Origin: Hydrogenophaga sp. RAC07
Lineage (GTDB): Bacteria; Pseudomonadota; Gammaproteobacteria; Burkholderiales; Burkholderiaceae_C
Assembly: GCF_001713375.1 (NCBI RefSeq)
Contig: NZ_CP016449.1
Location: forward strand, 3,887,501 to 3,951,500
DNA length: 64,000 bases
Direction: 5' to 3'
Shown here: positions 9,478 to 18,891 of the stretch, piece after piece
Numbering within the stretch: position 1 is the first letter of the stretch
Layout: each line of letters opens with the position of its first letter
The notes under the pieces: generated by a model
What the model was told of the DNA's origin: nothing
The model's input: the letters and a program-made list of their open reading frames with translations, nothing else
The model's database searches: none
Position numbers and translations under genes: made by a program

Positions 9478-10169
9478 CGCCGCGCATCGACCACCTCGTC
9501 GTGGCCGCGCGCACGCTGGACGAAGGTGTGGCCTGGTGCGAAGCCACGCTCGGCGTCACGCCTGGCCCGGGCGGTGAACACCCCTTGTTCGGCACCCACA
9601 ACCGCCTGCTCAAGCTCGCCGACGGCAGCGACAAGCCCCCGTACCTGGAAATCATCGCCATCGACCCGACGGCCACGCCCACGCGCGGCGCGGGGTTCAA
9701 GCGCTGGTTCGATCTGGACGATGCGGCGCTGCAGGCGCGGCTGGCCCAAGACGGACCGCAGCTGGTGCACTGGGTGGCCAGCGTGCCCGACATCGACGCC
9801 GCGCTGCTCGCCTTGCAAGCCATCGGCATCCAGCGCGGCCCGGTGGTCAGCGCCTCGCGCGAAACCCCCAACGGCCTGCTGCAATGGCGCATCAGCGTGC
9901 GCGACGACGGCCAGCGGCTCTACAACGGGGTGCTGCCCACGCTCATCCAGTGGGGCTCGGCGCACCCCACGCAACACATGCCGGCCAGCGGAATCACGCT
10001 GCGCCAGCTGCGCCTGCGGCACGCCGGTGCGGCCGGTCTTCGCGCGGCGCTGCAGGTGCTCGGCCTGGACGCCATGGGCGTGACGAACGGCTTTGAGGGC
10101 CCTTCCAGTCTCTCGGTCGAACTCGACACCCCGGCCCGTGGCCGCCTCACCCTGCTCTCGCCCCCATGA
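9474..10169 (+). CDS. VOC/glyoxalase-like domain protein
   Basis: A 231-residue protein with a vicinal-oxygen-chelate style beginning, [33 protein letters not shown], and further segments resembling the glyoxalase-3-like family. The metal-ligand His in IDHLVVA is present. The enzymatic activity cannot be assigned. The GTG start overlaps the PhzF-like stop (GTGA), and its own stop overlaps the next ATG (ATGA), so it sits tightly inside the operon and probably acts in the same pathway. Confidence 0.8.
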   Translation: MTPRIDHLVVAARTLDEGVAWCEATLGVTPGPGGEHPLFGTHNRLLKLADGSDKPPYLEIIAIDPTATPTRGAGFKRWFDLDDAALQARLAQDGPQLVHWVASVPDIDAALLALQAIGIQRGPVVSASRETPNGLLQWRISVRDDGQRLYNGVLPTLIQWGSAHPTQHMPASGITLRQLRLRHAGAAGLRAALQVLGLDAMGVTNGFEGPSSLSVELDTPARGRLTLLSPP

Positions 10170-11143
10170 CCACCCACCTGCCCACGCTCGCCGACATCGA
10201 AGCCGCCGCCGATGTGGTCTACCAATCGTTCCAGGCCACACCGCAATACCGCTGGGCCACGTTGAGCGCGCGCCTGGGCACCGACTGCTGGGTGAAACAC
10301 GAGAACCACACACCGGTGGGCGCGTTCAAGATCCGCGGCGGCCTCACCTACTTCGACCAGCTCCGGCAACGCGGCGAGCTGCCGCGCGAGGTGATGAGCG
10401 CCACGCGGGGCAACCACGGGCAGAGCATCGCGTGGGCGGCTCGCCAGCACGGTGTGGCCTGCAGCATCGTGGTGCCGCATGGCAACTCGGTGGAGAAAAA
10501 CGCCGCCATGCGCGCCCTCGGTGCGACCCTGATCGAGCACGGCGAGGACTTCCAGGAAAGCCGCGAACACGCGATCGCATTGGCGGTCGATCGCGGCGCC
10601 CACATGGTGCCGAGCTTTCACACCGACCTGCTGCGCGGCGTGAGCACCGCCTGGTGGGAGTTGTTTCGCGCCGTGCCGCAGATGGACGTGGTCTATGTGC
10701 CGGTGGGCCAGGGCTCGGGCGCGTGTTCGGCGATTGCCGCCAAGCTCGCACTGGGCCACACAGTGCGCATCGTCGGTGTGATCAGCGCGCACGCCACGAC
10801 CTACGCCGACTCGCTGGCTGCAGGCTCTGTGGTGGCCTCACCGGTGAGCACGGTGCTGGCCGACGGCATGGCCTGCCGCGTGGCCGATCCGGCCGCACTC
10901 GAGGTGCTGGCACCCCACCTCGATCACCTGGTGCAGGTGAGCGACACCGAAGTGGCCGAGGCCATGCGCATGCTGTTTGCCGACACGCACAACGTGGCCG
11001 AAGGCGCGGGCGCCGCGAGTTTTGCGGCGGCGTGGCAGGAGCGGGCTTCGCTCAAGGGGCAGGTGGTGGGCACCACCCTGTGCGGTGGCAATGTGGACAG
11101 CGCGACGCTGGCAGGTGTCCTGGAACGTTCAAGCCGGTTCTGA
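10166..11143 (+). CDS. Threonine/serine dehydratase-like PLP enzyme
   Basis: A 325-residue fold-type-II PLP enzyme of the threonine dehydratase group without a C-terminal ACT domain, so probably catabolic rather than isoleucine-feedback controlled. Lys55 in PVGAFKIRGG is the Schiff-base lysine. The substrate loop SATRGNHGQSIAWAA (about 80) and a glycine-rich phosphate loop VPVGQGSGACSA (about 180) follow. The expected reaction is beta-elimination of ammonia from a hydroxy amino acid; the true substrate may differ. It is the last gene of the MocR-facing operon, and its 3' end overlaps the convergent kinase gene by 15 bp. Confidence 0.87.
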   Translation: MTTHLPTLADIEAAADVVYQSFQATPQYRWATLSARLGTDCWVKHENHTPVGAFKIRGGLTYFDQLRQRGELPREVMSATRGNHGQSIAWAARQHGVACSIVVPHGNSVEKNAAMRALGATLIEHGEDFQESREHAIALAVDRGAHMVPSFHTDLLRGVSTAWWELFRAVPQMDVVYVPVGQGSGACSAIAAKLALGHTVRIVGVISAHATTYADSLAAGSVVASPVSTVLADGMACRVADPAALEVLAPHLDHLVQVSDTEVAEAMRMLFADTHNVAEGAGAASFAAAWQERASLKGQVVGTTLCGGNVDSATLAGVLERSSRF

Positions 11144-13471
11144 GCGAACCAGGCGCGCCACCACTTCGCAGAAGGCTTCCACCGCGTCGGTCTTGAACAC
11201 CACTTCGCGCACACCGGCGGCCTTGGCCTCGGCCTGCAGTTCGTCGGTGATGTAGCCCGACGCCACCGCCACCGGCAGCAGGGGGTTGATCGCCAGCACC
11301 GCCTTGGCCACTTCCAGGCCCGACATGCCGGGCATGTTGAAGTCGGTCAGCAACAGCTGGAAACCGTCGGGATCGGCGCGCACCGCGTCGAGTGCCTGCG
11401 TCTGCGAGGTGAAGGCCGTGACCCGGTAGCCCCGGCGCTCCAGCAGTCGGCGCACCAGAAACACCAGCGTGTCGTCGTCGTCCAGGTACAGGATGTGGTG
11501 GGGAACCGCGGAGGAATCGTCTGCCATGGCACTGGGGTGGGGTGAGCGGTTGTCGGCTGGGGGCTGTGACGGGGTGGAGTTCATTGTGCCGGGTTCACAG
11601 ACGATGGGTGAAATGGATACCCCGCCCATCTCGGCGGGTATGTCGGGCAGGGCGGGTGCCACCGGGAAATACAGCGTGAAGGTGGTGCCGCGGCCAGGCT
11701 CGGAGTCGACCTCGATCGCCCCGCCATGCACCTGCACCACGCCCAGCACCACCGGCAGGCCCAGGCCGGTGCCCTGGCCCACCGCCTTGGTGGTGAAGAA
11801 GGGCTCAAAGATGCGGTTGCGCACGGTGGCGTCCATGCCGCGTCCGTTGTCGCTCACGCGCAGGCGGGCCACGCCCACCCCGAGCCGGGCACAGGTCTGG
11901 GCGAACTCGGGGGGCAACACCGGTGACGAGTTGGGCAAGGTGTCGATCTGGCAATCGATGCGCCCGGGTCGACCTTCCAGCGCATGGATGGCGTTGGTGC
12001 ACAGGTTGACCATCACCTGCCCGATCTGGGTCGCGTCGGCTTCGATGGCCAGGTCCTCGGGCGCGCAACACTGCACCAACTCCACCTCGGGCGGCAGCGC
12101 GGCGCGCAGCAGGGTGCACGACTCCGCGAGCACGGTGCACACATTCACCCGCGTACGCGCCATGGGCTGCTGGCGGCTGAAGGCCAGGATCTGGCGCACC
12201 AGCTCGCGACCGCGGCGCGCCGCGGTGCTGATCTCGTGCAGGCTCTCGCGCGCGGTGGCGTTCTCCAGCAGGTCCTGGCGCGCCAGGTCGGCATTGCCCA
12301 GGATGGCAGCGAGGATGTTGTTGAAGTCGTGCGCCACACCGCCGGCGAGCGTGCCCAGCGCTTCCATCTTCTGCGACTGCGCGAGCTGCGCCTGCAGGTG
12401 TTTCTGCTGGGCCTGCGCGGTTTTGAGCGAGGTGATGTCGATGAAGGTCAGCACCACGTGGCGCAAACCGCCCAGCGGGTTGTTCTCGGGGTAGGCGTTG
12501 CACAAGGCCCAGTTCACGCCTGTGCCCTCGGCCTGCGGCATGCCGATCACCACGCTGCGCACCGGCTGGCCGGTGGCCAGCACACGTTCGAACGGAACCT
12601 CGTGGCGGCGCATGGGCTGGCCATCATCGCGCAGCAGGCGCCAGCCTTGTGGCGACGGCTCGGGCAAGGCGCGGTTGGCGCCGCCCTCGCTCCAACCCAG
12701 GAAACGCCGGGCGGCGGCATTGATGCTCGACAAGGTGTGGTCCGGCCGGAACACGACCACGCCCGCGCTGAGGTTGTCGATCAGGGCGCGCGAATCGGCT
12801 TCGCGCTGCAGCAGCCCCTGGCGCGCCTTGTCCCCGTCGATGCGCAGGCGGTACGACACCAGCGCGCCGTAGAGCACCACGCGCAAGAGCTTGGTGAGCA
12901 GGAAGAAGAAGATGAACACCGGCGTCACATCGGCCTGCGACCAGGGTCCGACCTTCAGCGCCACGGCAAAGCCCAGCACGCCGAGGAACTCGACTGCCGT
13001 GAGCCACTTGAGCGCCTGCATCTCCGGCACACGGCCTTGCGGATCGGCACGCTGGATGTCGACAAGGCACAACACGGTGATCGCCATCACCGAGGCCGTG
13101 AAGACAGCCTGGCGCACCGCCAACACATCCCACTCGACGAGGAAATACAGCGTGGTGCAGAAGAACGCCAGGCTGGCGGTCAGGATGGGCAGCAAGGGCC
13201 GGGGCATGCCGACGTAGCTGCGAAAGCCCATCCACGCGCACAGCGCGCTGACCATCAGCGCGGTGTTGACCAGGGGAAAGGTCAACGCGTCGGGCCAGCT
13301 GCCGCGCAAGAGCAGCATGACCGAGCCCACGATGCTCAGCAGCGCCGATACCGACCACCAGCCCGGGCCACCGATGGCGGGGTACCGTCGCATCTGCGCC
13401 CAGAAGGCCAGGGCGATCAAGACGTCGATGCCCACCCGCAAGGACAGCAGGGTGGGCAGGTCAAACAACAT
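11129..13471 (-). CDS. Membrane hybrid histidine kinase (PAS-HisKA-HATPase-REC)
   Basis: A 780-residue protein. The first 210 residues form about six hydrophobic helices, an integral-membrane sensor without a large periplasmic loop. A PAS domain (about 225-350) follows, then HisKA of the NtrB-like type with His381 in GGVAHDFNNILA, an HATPase (NLCTNAIHAL, DNGRGM, GTGLGLPVVLGVV), a Pro/Ser linker and a C-terminal receiver with Asp710 in LLLTDFNMPGMSG. There is no Hpt domain, so an external phosphotransfer partner is expected. The ATG lies at the start of the first membrane helix. The gene is convergent with the dehydratase gene (15 bp overlap). Confidence 0.88.
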   Translation of the reverse strand: MLFDLPTLLSLRVGIDVLIALAFWAQMRRYPAIGGPGWWSVSALLSIVGSVMLLLRGSWPDALTFPLVNTALMVSALCAWMGFRSYVGMPRPLLPILTASLAFFCTTLYFLVEWDVLAVRQAVFTASVMAITVLCLVDIQRADPQGRVPEMQALKWLTAVEFLGVLGFAVALKVGPWSQADVTPVFIFFFLLTKLLRVVLYGALVSYRLRIDGDKARQGLLQREADSRALIDNLSAGVVVFRPDHTLSSINAAARRFLGWSEGGANRALPEPSPQGWRLLRDDGQPMRRHEVPFERVLATGQPVRSVVIGMPQAEGTGVNWALCNAYPENNPLGGLRHVVLTFIDITSLKTAQAQQKHLQAQLAQSQKMEALGTLAGGVAHDFNNILAAILGNADLARQDLLENATARESLHEISTAARRGRELVRQILAFSRQQPMARTRVNVCTVLAESCTLLRAALPPEVELVQCCAPEDLAIEADATQIGQVMVNLCTNAIHALEGRPGRIDCQIDTLPNSSPVLPPEFAQTCARLGVGVARLRVSDNGRGMDATVRNRIFEPFFTTKAVGQGTGLGLPVVLGVVQVHGGAIEVDSEPGRGTTFTLYFPVAPALPDIPAEMGGVSISPIVCEPGTMNSTPSQPPADNRSPHPSAMADDSSAVPHHILYLDDDDTLVFLVRRLLERRGYRVTAFTSQTQALDAVRADPDGFQLLLTDFNMPGMSGLEVAKAVLAINPLLPVAVASGYITDELQAEAKAAGVREVVFKTDAVEAFCEVVARLVRSEPA

Positions 13472-13654
13472 GGGTGGTGCAAAGGGCCAACATACCCAAA
13501 GATTGAAGCACAGGGCTTTTGCCGCAGCCGACCGATCAGCACCCGAAAAACCCCGGTGTTCGGATCACCGCGCCGAGCCACAGACGCCTGCGCGACTGCG
13601 CCAGGTGCACCCAGTCGCTGCCGGGACAAAGTGCGCCCGGGCCACTGACCCAGA

Positions 13655-14347
13655 ATGCCGCTCATGGGAACGCTCTACCTTGTGCGCCACGGCCAGGCCT
13701 CGTTTGGTGCCGACGACTACGACCAGCTCAGCGAGCTCGGCCAACGCCAGAGCCGCCGGCTCGGTGAACACTGGGCCGAGCGCGGCGTGGTGTTCGACGC
13801 CGTCATCACCGGCACGCTCAAGCGCCACGCCCAGACCTGGGCCGGCATCGCCGAAGGCGCAAAGCTGACCCACGCGCCGCTGGCCTGGCCCGGCCTCAAC
13901 GAGTACGACAGCGAGGCCGTGATCCGCGCGATCCACCCGCACCCGCTGGAAAGGCCGCGTTCGGCCGCCGAAGCGCCCGAGCTCTACCGCCACCACTTTC
14001 GCCTGTTGCGCGACGGCCTGACCCAGTGGATGGCCGGCACCGTGAGCCCGCAAGGCATGCCGAGCTACACCGACTTCGTGCACGGCGTCACGAGCGCGCT
14101 GGATCATGTGCGCGCCACCCACCAGGGGCAGAACGTGTTGCTGGTCTCCAGCGGTGGCCCGATCTCCACCGCCGTGGGCCATGTGCTGGGCCTGAGCCCC
14201 GAAGCCACGATTGAGCTGAACCTGCGCATCCGCAACAGCGCGGTCACCGAGTTCCAGTTCAACCCCAAGCGGCACACGCTGCTGACCTACAACACGCTGC
14301 CGCACCTGGATCACCAGGACTACAAGCCCTGGATCACCTATGCCTGA
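13655..14347 (+). CDS. Histidine phosphatase family protein
   Basis: A 230-residue phosphoglycerate-mutase-like phosphatase. The catalytic RHG motif is at the start (GTLYLVRHGQASFG), with the second catalytic region SSGGPISTAVGHVLG near 165; in this variant the usual second histidine context reads SSGGPI. The start could be the ATG at 13655 or the one three codons later. The intergenic stretch from 13472 to 13654 shows no gene. Substrate unknown; the family covers phosphosugar and phosphoprotein phosphatases. Confidence 0.85.
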   Translation: MPLMGTLYLVRHGQASFGADDYDQLSELGQRQSRRLGEHWAERGVVFDAVITGTLKRHAQTWAGIAEGAKLTHAPLAWPGLNEYDSEAVIRAIHPHPLERPRSAAEAPELYRHHFRLLRDGLTQWMAGTVSPQGMPSYTDFVHGVTSALDHVRATHQGQNVLLVSSGGPISTAVGHVLGLSPEATIELNLRIRNSAVTEFQFNPKRHTLLTYNTLPHLDHQDYKPWITYA

Positions 14348-14356
14348 CCCGGTGTT

Positions 14357-15199
14357 TCAGCCCTTCGGGCTGAACGCCGTCGCATCGGTCAGCGTGTCTT
14401 CGGGCAGCTGATCGATCTCGCCCAACAAACGCGCCAGCGCGCGGCCCGCCGCAGACAGCACCGCATGGCCCTTCTCGGCCGTGGCCGCTGCGGCGTTGCC
14501 CACCGCGCCGCAGGCGTTGTAGTCCTGCATCTGCCAGCCGAGCTTGGCGCTCTTCCCGTTGCCCAGGATGCCGAACCGACCGGCACGGTCTTGCGACTTC
14601 GACGCGAAATTCGCCGCGTGCTCCATGCGCACCCGCTCGGGGGCAATCGCCAGCATCAGCGAGGTTTCGATCTCGCCACCGTGAATGCCGAAGCGGTGCT
14701 CCTCGGCGCTGAACATCGCGTTCAGATCGCGGCCCTCGGTGTCCAGCAGCGGCAAATGGAACCAGTTCACGCTGTAGACCAGCAGCCCCAGGCGCGCACG
14801 CAGGTCGCGTGCCACCACGTCCAGCAAACCGACCTGCCCGCCGTGCGCGTTGAACAGCACCAGCTTCTTCACGCCACTGGCCGCCACGCATTCACCGATC
14901 TCGGTCCACAGGCGCAGTACGGTCTCGGCCTTGAGGGTGAGCGTGCCGGCAAAGCGGGTGTGTTCGGGCGAGTAGCCAGCAGCCTGCGTGGGCAGAAAGA
15001 GCGCGGGCAGATCGGGTGCGATGTGGGGCAGGCTCGCGTGGATCACACCGTTGGCGATGTCGGTGTCCACCGACAGCGGCAGGTGCGGGCCGTGCTGTTC
15101 GATCGCGGCCACGGGCAGCACGGCGATGGCGCGGGCCAGGTCGAGCGAAGCGAAGTCGGCGGTGCTGAGGTCGGACCAGAAACGGTGGGGGCTTGTCAT
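14357..15199 (-). CDS. Creatininase family amidohydrolase
   Basis: A 280-residue member of the creatininase/creatinine amidohydrolase family, zinc- or manganese-dependent amidohydrolases. The metal-binding region VAAIEQHGPHLPLSVDTDIAN is near residue 33, followed by NAHGGQVGLLDVVARDLR (about 117) and the acidic GIHGGEIETSLML (about 172). Many members act on formamides in cofactor biosynthesis rather than on creatinine, so the substrate is open. The ATG overlaps the stop of the upstream cfa gene by 4 bp (ATGA), indicating co-transcription. The last codons fold into a perfect 8-bp hairpin across the stop. Confidence 0.82.
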   Translation of the reverse strand: MTSPHRFWSDLSTADFASLDLARAIAVLPVAAIEQHGPHLPLSVDTDIANGVIHASLPHIAPDLPALFLPTQAAGYSPEHTRFAGTLTLKAETVLRLWTEIGECVAASGVKKLVLFNAHGGQVGLLDVVARDLRARLGLLVYSVNWFHLPLLDTEGRDLNAMFSAEEHRFGIHGGEIETSLMLAIAPERVRMEHAANFASKSQDRAGRFGILGNGKSAKLGWQMQDYNACGAVGNAAAATAEKGHAVLSAAGRALARLLGEIDQLPEDTLTDATAFSPKG

Positions 15200-16434
15200 G
15201 CACCGATCTTACGGTCGGCATACATCCAGCGGCGCGACCAGGGCAAGCCACCCGCCGGCTGGCCGGCCGCGCGGCACAGCACCTGGTAGATCGCCACCTC
15301 GTCGTGCTCGAAGGCCCAGGCGCAGCCAGCCAGGTAGATGCGCCAGATGCGCCAGCGCTTTTCGTCCACCAGCGGCTTGATCCGCGGGGTGTTCGCCTCG
15401 AAGGCATCGCTCCAGAGCTGTGTGGTGCGCATGTAATGGCGGCGCAGGTTCTCCACATCGAACGCCTCCAGCCCGCCTTCCTGCAAGGTGCGCAAGACCG
15501 TGCTGATGTGCGGCACCTCGCCTTGCGGAAACACATAACGGTCGATGAAATGCCCGCCGCCGTGGCGCGTTTCGCCGTCATACGCGTCGGTGCTGGTGAT
15601 GCCGTGGTTCATGGCCCAGCCATCGGGCTTGAGCAGAGCGCGAATGCGGGTGAAGTAGGGCACGAGGTGGTCCAGCCCCACGTGCTCGAACATGCCCACG
15701 CTGGTGATGCGGTCGAACAGCCCGTCGCTCACGTCGCGGTAGTCCTGCAAACGGATCTCGACGCGGTCCTGCAAGCCGGCGGCACGCACCCGCTCGCGCG
15801 CCAGGTCGAACTGGTTCTGCGACAGCGTTACCCCCACGCACTGCGCGCCAAACCGCTCGGCCGCACGCAGCACCAGCGCGCCCCAGCCGCAGCCGATGTC
15901 GAGCAGGCGCTGCCCCGGCTGCAGGCGGATCTTGTTCAGGATGTGATCGATTTTCTTGACCTGCGCCTCGTCCAGCGTTTCGTCGCCGCGCTCGAAGTAG
16001 CCGCACGAATACACCATGCCCTCGCCCAGCCATTGGGCGTAGAAGTCGTTGGACACGTCGTAGTGGTACTGGATGGCTTCGCTGTCGCTCTCGCGCGTGT
16101 GGCCGAAGCGCCGGCGCAGGCGCCCGAGCAGACCGCCCTCGGGCTGTGCGTTCGCGGCCAGCCCGTGGGCCACGGCCAGGATGTCGGGGACCGAGCCTTC
16201 CACGTCGATCAGCCCTTCCACATAGGCCTGGCCCAGCGTGTCCAGCCCCGGGTCGATGAGCAGCGGCAGGGCCGAAGCGTCGCGCACGCGGATCTCCACC
16301 TGCGGTTGCTCGAAGTCGCCCAGCGCCAGCGATGAGGCCCCGCGCTCGCCCCAGCTCAGGCGAACCGGCAGGTTCACCCGCGTCTTCATGCGATGCGCCC
16401 AGGGCAGCAGCGCGCGTTCCACGATCGATCCCAT
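15196..16434 (-). CDS. cfa: Cyclopropane-fatty-acyl-phospholipid synthase
   Basis: A 412-residue SAM-dependent methyltransferase that adds a methylene bridge to unsaturated acyl chains of membrane phospholipids. The N-terminal lipid-binding domain spans about 1-115. Then come HYDVSNDFYAQWLGEGMVYSCGYF, the SAM-binding motif LLDIGCGWGALVLRAAE (about 190), VGMFEHVGLDHLVPYF and GGHFIDRYVFPQGE. The start ATG at 16434 is supported by GGAGG five bases upstream; an open extension far beyond it is only lack of stops at high GC. The gene is followed by the creatininase-like gene with a 4-bp overlap and is divergent from the DsbD-type gene. Confidence 0.92.
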   Translation of the reverse strand: MGSIVERALLPWAHRMKTRVNLPVRLSWGERGASSLALGDFEQPQVEIRVRDASALPLLIDPGLDTLGQAYVEGLIDVEGSVPDILAVAHGLAANAQPEGGLLGRLRRRFGHTRESDSEAIQYHYDVSNDFYAQWLGEGMVYSCGYFERGDETLDEAQVKKIDHILNKIRLQPGQRLLDIGCGWGALVLRAAERFGAQCVGVTLSQNQFDLARERVRAAGLQDRVEIRLQDYRDVSDGLFDRITSVGMFEHVGLDHLVPYFTRIRALLKPDGWAMNHGITSTDAYDGETRHGGGHFIDRYVFPQGEVPHISTVLRTLQEGGLEAFDVENLRRHYMRTTQLWSDAFEANTPRIKPLVDEKRWRIWRIYLAGCAWAFEHDEVAIYQVLCRAAGQPAGGLPWSRRWMYADRKIGA

Positions 16435-16558
16435 GCACACCTCCATGCAGGCCCGGCCTGTTCCCGATCGGGTTGTACACAATTGATCCCGGGCTGTGAA
16501 GGGACACGGACCCGTTGGGCACCACAAGACAGAAAAACAGCACTGACTTATATTCAAA

Positions 16559-16601
16559 AGCCGCAGGACCGGCCCGAGGAACTTGGGCCGGTCCTGCGGC
16601 T
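16559..16601. repeat. 17-bp perfect inverted repeat between divergent cfa and dsbD-type genes
   Basis: The arms at 16559-16575 and 16585-16601 are perfectly complementary over 17 bp around a 9-base loop. It lies 31 bp upstream of the dsbD-type start and 124 bp from the cfa start. On the minus strand it is followed by a short T-rich stretch, but no gene ends there, so a simple terminator is unlikely. It could be a 5'-UTR structure of the dsbD-type mRNA or a mobile palindrome. Confidence 0.7.
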
Positions 16602-16632
16602 CACACCGTTCGCCGTCCCACTCCCACGCCCG

Positions 16633-18846
16633 ATGCCGTCCACCGCCTCCCCCCGCACTTCTGCCCCCTTGCGCCTGCTCGGCGCCTGGCTGCTCGCCGC
16701 GGCCCTGCCCCTGGGCGCGGCCGCGCAAGGTTTGCTCGGCGGCCCGGCGGCCAGCGCCACCGTGGTGCAGAGCGACCAGGCGCGGGCCGAGATCGTGGCG
16801 CACGCGCCCGACGGCGCCGGACCGGGTCAGAAGATCTGGGTCGGGCTGCAGCTCACCCATGCGCCGGAATGGCACACCTACTGGAAAAACGCCGGTGATT
16901 CCGGCCTGCCCACCGAACTGCGCTGGACCCTGCCGCCCGGCGTGACGGCGGGCGAGATCGCCTGGCCCACACCGCGCAAGTTCCCCATCGGCAACCTGGC
17001 CAACTACGGCTATGACGGCACCGTGGTGCTGCCGGTGCCGCTCACCGTGGGCCCCGATTTCAAGGGCGACGTCCTGAACGTGCAGCTCTACGCCGCCTGG
17101 CTGGTCTGCCGCAAGGAATGCATCCCCGAAGAAGGCAACTTCACGCTGAACATCCCGGTCAACGGCTCGACCGGCAGCTCTGGTGCGGCGTTCGCAGCCA
17201 GCTTTGACGCAGCGCCCAGGGACCAGCCGGCCGCCGGCAGCCAGTTGCAGCCCGAAGACGGTTTTCTCAACGTGTCGCTGGCGAACCTGCCCGCTGCCTG
17301 GCGCGGCAAGGCACTGGAGTTCTACCCCGAGACCACCGGCCTGATCGAACCCGGCTCGCCCTGGACCCAGGCCTGGGACGGCGCGCGCTGGACCGCGCGC
17401 GTGCCGCTCTCGCCCCACCGCAGTGAAAGCCCCACGCAGCTCGTGCTCGTGGTGGCCGAGGCCAACCCACCCGGCCAGGGGCCCGGTTCGGCCGGAGCGC
17501 GGCTGGATGTCCCGGTGCAGGGCGCCTGGCCGGCGGTGGCACCGCTGCCCGCCGCCGTTCCCGACGCCTTGCAGGCCGCGCTGGACGCCAACGCCGCGCG
17601 CGCCGCCGCGCCGGTGGGCAGCGCCAGTTCACTCACGCTGGGTGCCGCCATGCTGGGCGCGCTGCTTGGCGGCCTGATCCTCAACCTCATGCCCTGCGTG
17701 TTCCCGGTGCTTGCCATCAAGGTCATGGCGTTTGCCAAGCACGCCAACGACCGGGCGGCCCACCGCGCCAACGGCCTGGCCTACAGCGCCGGCGTGGTGC
17801 TTTCGTTCGTGGCGCTGGGCGCCTTGTTGCTGGGCCTGCGTGCCGCGGGCGAACAGCTGGGCTGGGGCTTCCAGCTGCAGAGCCCGGCCGTGGTCGCGGG
17901 GCTGGCCGTGCTCTTCACGCTGATCGGTCTGAACCTGGCTGGCCTGTTCGAGTTCGGCAACGTGCTGCCCAGCCGCCTGGCCAGCCTGCAGGCCAAAAAC
18001 CCCACGGTGGACGCCTTCCTCACCGGCGTGCTGGCCACGGCCATCGCCTCGCCCTGCACCGCGCCGTTCATGGGCGCCTCGCTGGGCCTGGCCATCGGCC
18101 TGCCGGCCGAGCAGGCGCTCGCCGTCTTCGCGGTGCTGGGCCTGGGCATGGCGCTGCCGTACCTGGCCGCCAGCTGGATTCCGGCCGTGGCGCGCGCCCT
18201 GCCCCGCCCGGGCCCCTGGATGGACACGTTCCGCCGCGGCATGGCCTTCCCGATGTTCGCCACCGTGGTCTGGTTGCTCTGGGTACTCGGCCAGCAAAGC
18301 GGCATCGACGGCGCGGCCGGTTTGCTGATGCTGCTGGTGGTGCTGGCGCTGCTGGTCTGGTCGCTCGGTCTGCGCGGCAAAAGCCGCGCGGCGCTGGCGG
18401 GACTGTCGCTGGCCGGTTTGGTCTGGATGGGCTGGACGGTTGGTCCCAATGTGACGCGCCTGCAAGACGCCACACCCGGTCAGGCGGTGGCGACCTCGCA
18501 GGCCGGCGTGAGCTGGCAAGCCTGGAGCCCCGACGTTCAAGCCACCCTCGTGGCCGAGGGCCGCCCGGTGTTTGTCGACTTCACCGCCGCCTGGTGCGTG
18601 ACCTGCCAGTACAACAAGCGCACGACGCTGGCCGATGCGGCCGTGCTCGGCGACATCGCCGGCAAGAACGTGGCCTTGCTGCGCGCCGACTGGACGCGCC
18701 GCGACCCGGCCGTGACCGCCGCGCTGGCCACGCTGGGGCGCAACGGCGTGCCGGTGTATGCGATTTACAAGAATGGGCAAGCCACCCAGGTGCTGTCCGA
18801 AGTGTTGAGTGTGGAGGAGGTTCGCGCGGCGCTGTCCCGGCTCTGA
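16633..18846 (+). CDS. dsbD: DsbD-type thiol:disulfide interchange protein
   Basis: A 737-residue inner-membrane protein that carries electrons from cytoplasmic thioredoxin to periplasmic thiol proteins. A signal peptide ends near AAAQG (about 32). The periplasmic N-domain contains the cysteine pair Cys159/Cys163 (VCRKECIP). About eight membrane helices follow, with the paired cysteines Cys355 (LMPCVFPV) and Cys475 (ASPCTAPFM). A C-terminal thioredoxin-like domain has Cys655-x-x-Cys658 (AAWCVTCQYNK). All three redox pairs are thus intact. The start ATG at 16633 leads directly into the signal peptide. It is 45 bp upstream of a secreted redoxin, a plausible client. It could equally be called ScsB-like because of the larger N-domain. 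Confidence 0.88.
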   Translation: MPSTASPRTSAPLRLLGAWLLAAALPLGAAAQGLLGGPAASATVVQSDQARAEIVAHAPDGAGPGQKIWVGLQLTHAPEWHTYWKNAGDSGLPTELRWTLPPGVTAGEIAWPTPRKFPIGNLANYGYDGTVVLPVPLTVGPDFKGDVLNVQLYAAWLVCRKECIPEEGNFTLNIPVNGSTGSSGAAFAASFDAAPRDQPAAGSQLQPEDGFLNVSLANLPAAWRGKALEFYPETTGLIEPGSPWTQAWDGARWTARVPLSPHRSESPTQLVLVVAEANPPGQGPGSAGARLDVPVQGAWPAVAPLPAAVPDALQAALDANAARAAAPVGSASSLTLGAAMLGALLGGLILNLMPCVFPVLAIKVMAFAKHANDRAAHRANGLAYSAGVVLSFVALGALLLGLRAAGEQLGWGFQLQSPAVVAGLAVLFTLIGLNLAGLFEFGNVLPSRLASLQAKNPTVDAFLTGVLATAIASPCTAPFMGASLGLAIGLPAEQALAVFAVLGLGMALPYLAASWIPAVARALPRPGPWMDTFRRGMAFPMFATVVWLLWVLGQQSGIDGAAGLLMLLVVLALLVWSLGLRGKSRAALAGLSLAGLVWMGWTVGPNVTRLQDATPGQAVATSQAGVSWQAWSPDVQATLVAEGRPVFVDFTAAWCVTCQYNKRTTLADAAVLGDIAGKNVALLRADWTRRDPAVTAALATLGRNGVPVYAIYKNGQATQVLSEVLSVEEVRAALSRL

Positions 18847-18891
18847 GCCTGTGCATTCGCCCTCATCGTCCCGTCATCAGGAGTCATCACC

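Noticed and set aside
14344..14380. Hairpin TTCAGCCC-TTC-GGGCTGAA read as a terminator
   Set aside because: It overlaps the last codons and stop of the creatininase-like gene and has no T-tract. It may help both convergent genes terminate, but I cannot support it as a standard terminator.
16435..17418. Upstream in-frame extension of the cfa gene across the divergent dsbD-type gene
   Set aside because: The family length, the GGAGG ribosome site at 16439-16443 and the conserved N-terminus all fix the start at 16434. The extension is antisense to a real gene.
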